A DNA stretch of 64,000 bases from UBA12170 sp964293475 (GTDB lineage: Bacteria > Bacteroidota > Bacteroidia > Bacteroidales > UBA12170). The stretch covers positions 14,103 through 78,102 of the forward strand of contig CAXYYJ010000022.1 in the NCBI GenBank assembly GCA_964293475.1. Reading direction: 5' to 3'. Both the position numbers and the translations under genes were made by a program. Below, one piece after another: positions 58,001 to 64,000 of the stretch (the first letter of the stretch is position 1; each line of letters starts with the position of its first letter). A model generated the notes under the pieces. It had not been told where the DNA came from. It did no database searches and saw only the letters and a list, made by a program, of their open reading frames with translations.

Positions 58001-61000
58001 TAAAAGCTCATCGTGCGATTCTCTAAGTGTTAGCGTTAAATCAACTTTGGCGGTGTCACTATGCGATGGTAGAAAAGATATTTCGGCTTGCGGCAATTTC
58101 AAATCGTCCAACGGCATGTTTTGATAATTGAAAACTATCTGAAACAGTGGATTATAAGCTAAATTTCTGTTGGGTTTTAGAATTTCGAGCAGTTTATCCA
58201 TGGGCATATCCTGATGGTTAAAAGCCTGAAGGTTTTTGTCGGTTATCTGATTTAAAAATTCATCGACTGTCAAATTCTCGTCAACCCATTGTCTGATAAG
58301 AACTGTATTGGAGAAAAACCCCAGAACATTTTCAAACTCTTTGTGGTTTCGGTTGGCTATAACACTCCCCACCACAATTTCATCGTCGGAAGATAGCCTT
58401 CTGAGCAAAATAAAAAAGGCAGCCAGGCAGGTCATATAGTTGCTGCTGCTCCGTTGGGCACTGAATTGTTTAATTGTTTGAAAATCTGTCTTTTCTATAT
58501 TGAATTGAAGCGTATTTCCCCTAAGCGACTGTGTTTCTGGCCTGATTTTATCTATATGAAGCTGATGAATTTCGGGTAGATTTTGTAATTCCTGAAGCCA
58601 GTATTGCTCTGTTTTCTTAAAATCTTGTCCTTCGAGATAACGCGTCTGACTGAAGCAATAATCGGTAAAATGGAAGTCGGGGGAAGGTAATTGTGGATCT
58701 TTTTTCTCAGCCAGGGCAGAATAAACCTGACTCAGCTCTTTGATAAACAAGCCCATACTCCATCCATCGGTTATAAGGTGATGAAACGAAAGGATGAAAT
58801 AATGAATATCGTTGGAGCCCAGAATTAAACTAAAGCGGAAAAGGGGAGCTGTTTGTAAATCGAAAAGATAATAGGTTTCTTTTTTAATGAGATCGTATAA
58901 TTCTCTGGAATATAGATTGTTATCGCTTGTAAGATGGTGAACTTGCAGAAACCATTGAACCGATGGCTCCACCTGCAAAAAGACTTGTCCGTCATCCTCG
59001 GCAATATGGCTTCGCAGGGCTTCATGTCTTTGAATAAGAAAATTGAGACTTTTCTCCATAATTTCCTCCGAAATTTTGCCTTTAATTTCAAGAACGAATG
59101 GAGTATTAAACAGAGTAGTTGCACCATGAACTTTAAATATATTCCATAGACGCAATTGAGAATAAGCCAAAGGAGATTTGTTCAACGATGGATTTCGTTG
59201 AATAAAATGGTCAAAATGAGTGGTTTGTGTTTCATCTAAAAGGTGGGCTAAATCGCTTAGCCGGGGGTATTTAAAAATGGTGTCGATGGCAATTTTCTTG
59301 ATGAACTCTGTTTCAATGAGCGAAACGAGCTGAGTGGCCAAAAGAGAATGTCCGCCGAGATGGAAAAAATTATCAGCAGGGCTTATTTGTTCTATACCAA
59401 TAAGTTGGCTCCATATTTTGGCAAGTTTTTCTTCAGTGGGCGTTATGGTTTCGCTGGTTTCCTCATGAATAAAATGGTCAGGCTCAATCTGGGGCAATGC
59501 TTTAAAATCTATTTTTCCATTTGGAGTTAATGCAAAAGCATCCACAAAAACATAGGCCGATGGAATCATGTAATCGGGCATTAGCGTTTCGAGAAAATGC
59601 TTGATTTCCAAAGCGTTTAAGGTTGTACTTTCTTTTAGCTTAATATAGGCTGCCAAAAACTGATAGCTTTCGTCCTTGGTTCTCAGATGACATGTGGCCT
59701 GGGAAATATTTTCCATTTTTAAAATATGGTGCTCTATTTCTTCCAGCTCTATGCGGTTTCCGCGCAATTTTATTTGTCGGTCTATTCGACCACCATATTG
59801 ATATTTCCCATTGGGAAGCCTGCAAATTCTATCGCCGCTTCTATATAGTTTTTTTGCTGAATCAAATGGGCTGATAATGAATTTTTGATTGGTTCTTTCT
59901 TCATCGTTGATATAGCCATTTCCCACACACAATCCACCAATAAGCAACTCACCATACTCACCATCAGGGAGTTTCTGAAAATTCTCGTCGACTACAAACA
60001 ACTCCGTATTGGCGAGTTTAGGTCCTAGGGAAAGCTCATTTTCGGGGGTAATATGCTCACAGCAAACATAGCAGGTACATTCGGTGGGGCCATATACATT
60101 GAAAGCTCTGATATGTTTCTGTTGTGCCACCAAATCCCACATTTGGGTGTTCATGGCTTCGCCGCCAATGGTGAGATGGGTAAGTTGGGGAAGTGACTCG
60201 AAAAAACCAGCCTGAATGTGCATATTCATCTCCGATGGAGTAAAACCTGCCGTTTGAATCTGGTATTTTAGGGCATATTCAATAAATAGCTTGCCATCCA
60301 GACGACAATTTTCGGGGATGATGACCAAAGTGTTCCCGGCAAGAATTCGAACCCACTGAAGCACGGAAAAATCGAAATTGATGGGAGCACTCAGCGCAAC
60401 GCGGTATTGATTGGAATCGTTGGGGAAGAAAATATCTTGTTGGGTATAATAGAAACTGCTGAGCGATGCATGGCATATCATGGCTCCTTTAGGATTTCCG
60501 GTGGTGCCTGAAGTATAGATGATGTTTACAAGCTGATCGGGCAGAAGATCGAGGTTGGGATTTGTATTTGGGTATGAATCAAGAGAATTTTCTGAACTAT
60601 CAAAATTAAAAGGGGTTTCGATAGATTCCTGAAGAAAATCTGAAAATTCATTTTCGGAAACAGAAAATTTGATGTCAGAATCTTCGATAATTGAAAGTAT
60701 CCGCTCCTTGGGAAGTTTTGGAACCACAGGAACATAGGCGCCGCCAGCTTTTAGAATGGCAAAAATGGCTATCATAACCCGTGGGCTTCGATTGAGAAAA
60801 AGCAAAACAGGGGTATTTTTTTTAACGCCTTTCTCTATGAGCCAGTGCGCCAATTGATTGCTTTGTTGGTTGAGCTCAGAAAAAGTTAGATGTTCATCAT
60901 AATATTGAACGGCAATGCGGTTTGGGAATTTTCCAGCTGTTTGCTCAAAATGCTCATGAATGCAATGAATAGGATAGGGGAAGTTAAATTTTTCCAGAAA

Positions 61001-61054
61001 AATTTTATTATAATCATCACGATTATTATAGATGCTTTCGGGAGATTGTGCCAT
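52064..61054 (-). CDS. Trimodular non-ribosomal peptide synthetase (A-T-C-A-T-C-A-T-TE)
   Basis: 2,996 residues, intact. Domains: A1 (about 25-520), T1 (carrier Ser570), C2 (about 625-1050; H758-H-x3-D763-G), A2 (about 1075-1565), T2 (Ser1612), C3 (about 1665-2095; H1803-H-x3-D1808-G), A3 (about 2125-2620), T3 (Ser2666), TE (about 2715-2990; Ser2795 in GFSLGG, Asp2822, His2967). All three carrier motifs read GGHSLLAT and all A3-type ATP loops are normal. Specificity positions by alignment to GrsA: A1 D-F-L-G-T-G-V-C-Y; A2 D-A-E-D-I-G-T-V-V; A3 D-I-L-Q-L-G-M-I-W, the last nearly identical to the glycine code. There is no epimerase, methylase or starter C domain, so an unblocked tripeptide X-(basic?)-Gly is expected, released by TE. 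The PPTase needed for activation is not in the window. Confidence 0.96.
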   Translation of the reverse strand: MAQSPESIYNNRDDYNKIFLEKFNFPYPIHCIHEHFEQTAGKFPNRIAVQYYDEHLTFSELNQQSNQLAHWLIEKGVKKNTPVLLFLNRSPRVMIAIFAILKAGGAYVPVVPKLPKERILSIIEDSDIKFSVSENEFSDFLQESIETPFNFDSSENSLDSYPNTNPNLDLLPDQLVNIIYTSGTTGNPKGAMICHASLSSFYYTQQDIFFPNDSNQYRVALSAPINFDFSVLQWVRILAGNTLVIIPENCRLDGKLFIEYALKYQIQTAGFTPSEMNMHIQAGFFESLPQLTHLTIGGEAMNTQMWDLVAQQKHIRAFNVYGPTECTCYVCCEHITPENELSLGPKLANTELFVVDENFQKLPDGEYGELLIGGLCVGNGYINDEERTNQKFIISPFDSAKKLYRSGDRICRLPNGKYQYGGRIDRQIKLRGNRIELEEIEHHILKMENISQATCHLRTKDESYQFLAAYIKLKESTTLNALEIKHFLETLMPDYMIPSAYVFVDAFALTPNGKIDFKALPQIEPDHFIHEETSETITPTEEKLAKIWSQLIGIEQISPADNFFHLGGHSLLATQLVSLIETEFIKKIAIDTIFKYPRLSDLAHLLDETQTTHFDHFIQRNPSLNKSPLAYSQLRLWNIFKVHGATTLFNTPFVLEIKGKISEEIMEKSLNFLIQRHEALRSHIAEDDGQVFLQVEPSVQWFLQVHHLTSDNNLYSRELYDLIKKETYYLFDLQTAPLFRFSLILGSNDIHYFILSFHHLITDGWSMGLFIKELSQVYSALAEKKDPQLPSPDFHFTDYCFSQTRYLEGQDFKKTEQYWLQELQNLPEIHQLHIDKIRPETQSLRGNTLQFNIEKTDFQTIKQFSAQRSSSNYMTCLAAFFILLRRLSSDDEIVVGSVIANRNHKEFENVLGFFSNTVLIRQWVDENLTVDEFLNQITDKNLQAFNHQDMPMDKLLEILKPNRNLAYNPLFQIVFNYQNMPLDDLKLPQAEISFLPSHSDTAKVDLTLTLRESHDELLGEFEFATDLFFNHSIELYRNYYGSILKEITKNPTIKISEIAIESPKSILIGPNPFTFKSVVELFGSIVEHEPNQTAIQFNDKILTYKELDELSNQAANFFIKSSSHIIGISIPRSIDSIAIILGILKSGKAYLPIDAQLPAEKLEFILEQSALEILITEGIQHKQSIDLVDFKNQIAALPTTKPAVEITKSNVAYIIYTSGTTGNPKGVVILHETLSYFTQSTIDVYHLTPNDKVLQFASLSFDAAVEEIFPTLCIGGRLVLRDDEMMAGNRHFMEKCHELEISVLDLPTAFWHQLTNDIKHIDLRLLEKLRLIILGGEAVKADFVKKWFNYIKQGPSIINTYGPTEATVVATNYLLNKSHLYAEIPIGKPLPHVQLIVADENNLPVPIGFSGELYLGGGCLAQGYLKLEDQTLEKFVQVDINQKSFRFYKTGDRVRLKSDGNLEFLGRKDYQVKIRGFRVETAAIELAIKKHKNVVDCLVAAKALFQENLDLVAYVVSNEQINFENLQKSLQSSLPHYMVPTYFVSIKAIPLTTQNKIDFKTLPLPTKKTMTGRESKMAATPLQHSITKIWQELLKSGLPGIDDNFFQLGGHSLLATQFITHLEKELNYTISLKDFFTNPTIELLTEKLIPLPAKQINKGFGLSKSDSSLPIPLTSSQKRMWFLTQLEGASSSYNIPLDFLAEGTFNQEIFVKSLQIIMLRHDILRTQIEYIANEPRQIILQNPKPDYQFIDLSQLKPKDVKKTVLQNSQKNAGYIFNLENGPLWRCICIQENPGKHHLLFNFHHIISDGWSVGLFIKELSNIYNDILAGKPETHKLPAFQYADFAHHQQAFLKGTAIQNQLDYWKTKLADCPELLQWPTDFPRQAKQTYQGKEFRFVIKSQTAQKLKNIATENQMSINMLMLSSFYILLHNYSHDEDIVVGSPIANRTPGLNDELQGVFINNLVLRQNIKPEFLLSELFQNTKNMLLEAVQNQDAPFELVLDRLKLKRNLSISPLFQVMFNYLNAHTEALRLNNCNITYIDTPRNVSKYDLSMILSERNLDIHAIIEFNTDLFKETRIQRMATHYQRILELLIENQNVSVGEIDIMSDEEKRNINTTLNNTSINFANFEHTHKLFEQQTHSNPNKTAVIFLRKNYTYSDVNNRSNTIAHQLINQGISIGDKVGIFLNRSVDLVSTILGIMKIGAAYIPLDPVYPKDRIALILDDANPKIVVTETDLLEQLPNTQATIIDINRFNISNEQLFENPNIDFPGETVAYIIYTSGSTGKPKGVIIQHNALTNFLLSMQQSPGCGEHDILLAVTTISFDIAGLELFLPLISGASIVLATHPEVLDIRILKNLLTDFYPTIMQATPAYWKMLLLSDWKGDHDLKILCGGEALEQSLAEKLLQKSKEVWNMYGPTETTIWSTISKVELNNLNHQQFHHIGRPIANTTVYLVDEQMKQVPLGVRGELLIGGDGLSAGYFNNEALTSEKFIKSPFADTGKLYKTGDLVILNDDLQLEYVERRDQQVKIRGFRIELGEIEMALKSISGIQDALVVIQSDDNQNKQLIGYYIPRDSQITHSEIVDNLRSKIPDYMIPSHTMALKSFPKTPNGKINRKELPQPVFAMSKTDNKALTFHEDIIYKIWQKLLNREQIGIDEDFFSIGGHSLLATEMMMEIEKITSIRLPLATLFQNSTIRTLAQRIRINDKTSWKSLVQIRPNGTKKALYIVHGAGLNVLLFNTLVKQLHPEQPVFGLQAKGLDGSEKPLESIEDIAKHYISEVLENDPDGPYLLGGFSLGGIIAFEMNRQLSALGKKVLMLAMFDTVAYSSILHYSQIQKTLYQLNYNYHQIAFNLTQVFRQSFKENIGFIEYKWKSVKRRFNKVWYNQKVKIATANISKGEKKELPKYLFNVYEANNKAGDRYIIPKSDIKVTLFRAKKQTFFIEDPVYYGWNKFCSMGIEIREIPGEHNSIFAPPNDELFAKILQEEMDKAMENIDI

Positions 61055-61122
61055 GCTGCCTTGGTTTGATTTTCACGCCTAAGATATGAACTTTTTTTGG
61101 CCTGTTGGCAATTGCGTTAAAC

Positions 61123-61148
61123 AAAAAACAGCACCCCTAGAGATGCTG
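61123..61148 (-). terminator. Rho-independent terminator after the GIN-domain operon
   Basis: On the minus strand CAGCAT pairs with GTGCTG (one wobble) around an eight-base loop, followed by six T. It separates the GIN operon (ending at 61174) from the NRPS gene (starting at 61054), so the NRPS must have its own promoter in the remaining 68 bases. The best -7 there is TATCTTAG, one base off consensus. Confidence 0.75.
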
Positions 61149-61173
61149 CCAGAATAAATCAAATAATAAATGT

Positions 61174-61890
61174 TTACATTTTTTTAACCGACGATGCGCC
61201 CGAAATATCTTCGAGTTGAATGTCTGGATCGCCTTTGTATCTTACAGATGCGGCTCCGCTGGCATTGATTTGCATTTTTCCTGATACTGATACATTAACC
61301 GATGCTGCTCCGCTTGCTTCCAGATTCAGGCTTTTGATGTTTAATTCAAATGCTTTAAGGTCGCTTGCTCCACTCAGGTCAATTTTAGCATCTTCAACCA
61401 TACCGGTGAGCTCAAGTTCGCTGGCACCACTAAAATCGCCGTCGAATTTGCCTACTTCAAGTTTTAATTCAACAGATGCTGCACCACTGCATTCAAACTC
61501 AAGAGAATTGGTTTGCAGAACATCGGCACTTGTTAGAGAAGCTGCGCCGCTAAGCTTAATATCGCTAATGTTTTTGTAGTAAATGGTTGCTTTGAGTTTG
61601 GTTGGGTCGTTGATGTTTTCGGTGTTTTCGATTTCCAAAATACCGTTGGCCACTTTGGTTCTGATGATGGGCATGATGTTGTCATCAGTCTCAATCACTA
61701 TTTTCTCTTCGGCCGATTTTACCAGAACGACTTCGAAGGCGCTTCCCACATCTATTCCATGGAAGCCGCTAACATTGCGGGTTTCTGATATTACGTTTCC
61801 GCTTCCTTTAACACGGTAGGTGTCAAAACTCATCATGGATAATGCGATTCCGGCGATGATGAGGATTATTACTGCAAATTTTGTTTTCAT
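61174..61890 (-). CDS. Exported GIN/DUF2807 beta-repeat protein, SGA[A/S]S-type
   Basis: 238 residues with an uncleaved-looking or cleavable N-terminal signal (FAVIILIIAGIALSMMS). After a head with VSGFHGIDVGSAFEVVLV comes a right-handed beta-helix-like repeat region of about 19-residue turns, each with an SGAAS/SGAS centre (seen at least seven times). This is the DUF2807 'putative auto-transporter adhesin head GIN' family, common in Bacteroidota and of unproven function. It is the last of three similar genes, 114 bases after the previous one. Confidence 0.85.
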   Translation of the reverse strand: MKTKFAVIILIIAGIALSMMSFDTYRVKGSGNVISETRNVSGFHGIDVGSAFEVVLVKSAEEKIVIETDDNIMPIIRTKVANGILEIENTENINDPTKLKATIYYKNISDIKLSGAASLTSADVLQTNSLEFECSGAASVELKLEVGKFDGDFSGASELELTGMVEDAKIDLSGASDLKAFELNIKSLNLEASGAASVNVSVSGKMQINASGAASVRYKGDPDIQLEDISGASSVKKM

Positions 61891-62004
61891 CCGTAAATAA
61901 TTTTAAAGTTAAGGTCGGATGGAATTCGCATGTGAATTTTCATCCGCGATTTTGTTTTTAACGAACATGCTCGTTTCATAATAATTAAAGTATTGACTGA
62001 TAAT

Positions 62005-62805
62005 TTATAATGTAATAATTTCTCCGCTTCCGGTGGCTGAAAAATTTGTTATTTCGGGGCGGCCTTTAATGATTAAGTCGCCACTGCCCGAGATTCGGGC
62101 ATCAATGTTTTCAGTGACATGAACATTAGCTTCACCGGAGCTCGATTTTCTGATTTTAGCGGTTTTTACCTGGAAAGCACGTCCATCGAAATCGCCGGAG
62201 CCACTTTGTGTAAGCTCCATCATGGCTGCTGTTCCTTCAACTTCGGCTTCGCCAGATCCGTTCATTTTGAAATAGGCTGTTCCAAGATGGAGCGACTTGC
62301 CTTCGAAGTCACCAGAGCCCATTTGCTCCACATCCAGCGAGTTGTTAACTCCGCTAATCTCCACATCGCCAGAGCCATGCATTTTAATTTCCATATCCTT
62401 CACATTAAAAGTTCCTTCCAAATCCCCCGATCCCTGCAAATCTATGAACATGCTGCCTGAGGTAAAAGTTCCTTCAAAATCGATATCAGCACTTCCAGAA
62501 TTTGAAATTTCCTTGAGAACATTGGTAGTTATTTCAATTTTCAGGACCTCATTTTTTAAAATTATGGGTCCATCAATGTCGATAACCAGGGTATTTGCAA
62601 CTACTTTTGTTTCAATTTGCCCGAAGTATTTTTGAGGTGCATAGACCACAATTTTTTCATCGGAGCCTTGTTTTATAATCACATCCATAGAACAATGATT
62701 TTCGATGGCGGTGAAAGAGCCCAGGGTTCGGGTCTCGGTTTGTGCTGTGATGATGGTCGAAACGCCCATGAGCAGTGTGACCAGTGCATAGTTTCTCATT
62801 TTCAT
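62005..62805 (-). CDS. Exported GIN/DUF2807 beta-repeat protein, GSG[D/E]-type
   Basis: 266 residues from the ATG at 62805, which begins a normal signal peptide (MKMRNYALVTLLMGVSTIITAQ); the frame continues 15 codons further into the preceding gene, but that part is not a signal. The head has LGSFTAIENHCSMDVIIKQG and the body repeats a GSGD/GSGE centre every 18-20 residues (eight turns). Only one base separates its start from the stop of the upstream gene, so both are translated together. Confidence 0.87.
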   Translation of the reverse strand: MKMRNYALVTLLMGVSTIITAQTETRTLGSFTAIENHCSMDVIIKQGSDEKIVVYAPQKYFGQIETKVVANTLVIDIDGPIILKNEVLKIEITTNVLKEISNSGSADIDFEGTFTSGSMFIDLQGSGDLEGTFNVKDMEIKMHGSGDVEISGVNNSLDVEQMGSGDFEGKSLHLGTAYFKMNGSGEAEVEGTAAMMELTQSGSGDFDGRAFQVKTAKIRKSSSGEANVHVTENIDARISGSGDLIIKGRPEITNFSATGSGEIITL

Positions 62806-62806
62806 A

Positions 62807-63892
62807 TTATTTAAAGTTGATATCGGCGTTAGCATTCGAAACATTGACAATTAATTTAGGTGTTTGACCTTTGGCCTGACCAAAATAACCTTCCAAATCC
62901 AAATCGAACATTTCTTTTTCCAGGCGAGTTATCTTAGCTAAATCTTTGGGATAGTTGAAATTACCCATTTCTGCAGATGCTTTGAAAGCAAAATTGGCAG
63001 GATTTGTAAAGGTTAAATCGACCCCGGAAAATTCGCTGTTTATGGTGACCATGTCGAAAGCGTTTTCAATTTGTTTCACATTTATGCTTCCATAAGAAAT
63101 TCGCATGTCGATATATTTTTGAAGCAAATCGATTTTATTGGAGCTGAATTCCGAAACCATGATGGCTTTGCGGATGGTTCCAAAGCTGTTTTTGTCGTAG
63201 GAGCTCTCCATTTCCAGATGATCGACATGGTCGATTTCGTTGCCGGAAAATTCGGAGTCAAGATTTAGAATTCCAGCCACTTGAGTGCTAAATCCACCAT
63301 AGGAAACTTCAACTTTTCCCCCCTGAAATCTGCCTACTTTTATCTGACCAAATTCCATATCAATATCGAGTTCGGTGCTGGTGAGATTTTGAGCATCGAA
63401 ATTTCCGTATTCCATTTCAATGGTAGCTTTTCCTTCGATATCCTGGAAAACGCAATGGCCAAATTCGTTGTTGAGAATCAGCTGAATATAGGCTGGATAA
63501 TAAATAACCACGTCAATTTCCACATTGTTATTATTCCCCCCAAAATAATCGTTGTTGAGGGAAGTTTTCAGGTTAACCATAGAGGCTGTACCATCTAAAA
63601 TCACGTTGACTTTCTCAAAGCGGCTTGCAGCTTGTTTTTCACTGCCAGCATCTACGGTGATGGTAACTTCGACGCTGATTACATCTTTATTCCAGTTAAA
63701 GGCTTTAATATCAGTAAATTCGCAGTCAATATTGAGTGTAGCATTTTTGTTGATGTTAAACTCTTTTTTAATAGGTTTTGAAAAATCGCCTTTGGCAAAA
63801 AGTGCCGTTGGCAGAGCCAGAATACTGAAGAGTAAGGTGGCGGTGATTGCTGTAAAAAATGTTTGTGTTTTCATGTGCATCTTTGTTTTCAT
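62807..63892 (-). CDS. Exported DUF4097-like beta-repeat protein
   Basis: 361 residues; alternative Met starts at 63880 and 63874 give a cleaner signal peptide (MKTQTFFTAITATLLFSILA). The mature protein has long runs of short strands with centres that repeat about every 20 residues, E-[FY]-[GS] alternating with S-Y-[GD] (NEFGHC, EYGNF, EFGQI, SYGGF, EFSGN, SYDKN, EFSSN, SYGSI, EFSGV, EMGNF). It looks like a beta-helix surface or periplasmic protein of the DUF4097 type. First visible gene of the three-gene operon; a regulator may lie beyond the right edge. Confidence 0.8.
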   Translation of the reverse strand: MKTKMHMKTQTFFTAITATLLFSILALPTALFAKGDFSKPIKKEFNINKNATLNIDCEFTDIKAFNWNKDVISVEVTITVDAGSEKQAASRFEKVNVILDGTASMVNLKTSLNNDYFGGNNNNVEIDVVIYYPAYIQLILNNEFGHCVFQDIEGKATIEMEYGNFDAQNLTSTELDIDMEFGQIKVGRFQGGKVEVSYGGFSTQVAGILNLDSEFSGNEIDHVDHLEMESSYDKNSFGTIRKAIMVSEFSSNKIDLLQKYIDMRISYGSINVKQIENAFDMVTINSEFSGVDLTFTNPANFAFKASAEMGNFNYPKDLAKITRLEKEMFDLDLEGYFGQAKGQTPKLIVNVSNANADINFK

Positions 63893-64000
63893 GGTTTCTT
63901 AATCGTGTTGCATCACAAGGAGCAAGTTGTGTCTGTTTTTATTTTCTTTATTGTATTAGCATGTTTTGAGATGGTTTGCAAATTTCGTTGTAAACCTGAT

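Noticed and set aside
52064..61054. NRPS as a siderophore locus
   Set aside because: No TonB receptor, isochorismate or hydroxylase genes nearby; nothing ties it to iron.
61220..62814. Long plus-strand frames of 78-119 codons opposite the GIN genes
   Set aside because: They mirror the regular repeats of the minus-strand genes and have no promoter or protein-like composition.

Overview
The window is AT-rich bacterial DNA from a member of the Bacteroidota, most likely an anaerobic or fermentative Bacteroidales/Marinilabiliales-type organism. The evidence is a carboxypeptidase with a type IX secretion sorting domain, a PorE-like OmpA protein, DUF349 and GIN/DUF2807 proteins, class III fructose bisphosphatase, many TAnnTTTG (-7) promoter elements, the near absence of Shine-Dalgarno sites, a methylmalonyl-CoA mutase gene and a complete Rnf complex. 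Most of the window is ordinary chromosomal core; there is no phage, IS element or CRISPR array.

Layout. 1-2.9 kb: 3' part of methylmalonyl-CoA mutase small subunit (cut by the window edge), a small conserved protein, pcm and a Gfo/Idh/MocA oxidoreductase. 3.0-6.9 kb: envelope glycan genes (lipoprotein, WbaP-type sugar transferase, GT9 heptosyltransferase-like enzyme) plus a Sua5/TsaC gene. 7.0-9.0 kb: dapD, yqgF/ruvX, def. 9.0-14.2 kb: rnfBCDGEA, preceded by a 500-bp spacer holding a promoter candidate and a perfect 21-bp palindrome. 14.7-17.9 kb: TPR sensor kinase plus stand-alone receiver. 18.0-21.3 kb: two unrecognised proteins, an outer-membrane barrel and an acyl-ACP thioesterase. 21.4-25.7 kb: a PHP-glycosyltransferase fusion coupled to a GH13 glucosidase. 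25.8-27.2 kb: a SAM-II-like riboswitch and metK. 27.2-29.9 kb: an M15 peptidase and an L,D-transpeptidase. 30.0-34.5 kb: DEAD-box helicase and DUF349 protein. 34.6-37.4 kb: a mini J-domain protein, a ribbon-helix-helix-like protein, a membrane protein, then ECF sigma, a probable anti-sigma and a Spy-like protein. 37.4-46.2 kb: PorE-like protein, AraC regulator, fbp, an unknown, a large barrel/OmpA/TPR outer-membrane protein, and a TrmH-family methyltransferase. 46.4-50.4 kb: tRNA-Arg(ACG), a small conserved protein with dapA, and a secreted M14 carboxypeptidase.

The most distinctive locus is 50.4-61.1 kb on the minus strand: a 2,996-residue trimodular non-ribosomal peptide synthetase (A-T-C-A-T-C-A-T-TE) followed by a membrane-anchored alpha/beta hydrolase and a formyltransferase-family protein. 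By its domain order it should make and release a tripeptide. The third adenylation pocket reads almost exactly as a glycine code, the second looks suited to a basic residue, and the first matches no code I recognise. From 61.2 kb to the end lies an operon of three exported beta-repeat (GIN/DUF4097-like) proteins, each with its own repeat signature.

How it fits together: mutA and Rnf point to propionate/succinate-type fermentation with ferredoxin:NAD+ ion pumping; dapA, dapD, the L,D-transpeptidase and the M15 peptidase serve meso-DAP peptidoglycan; the sugar transferase, GT9, OmpA-type and T9SS genes serve the outer membrane; the NRPS operon is the only clear secondary-metabolism locus.
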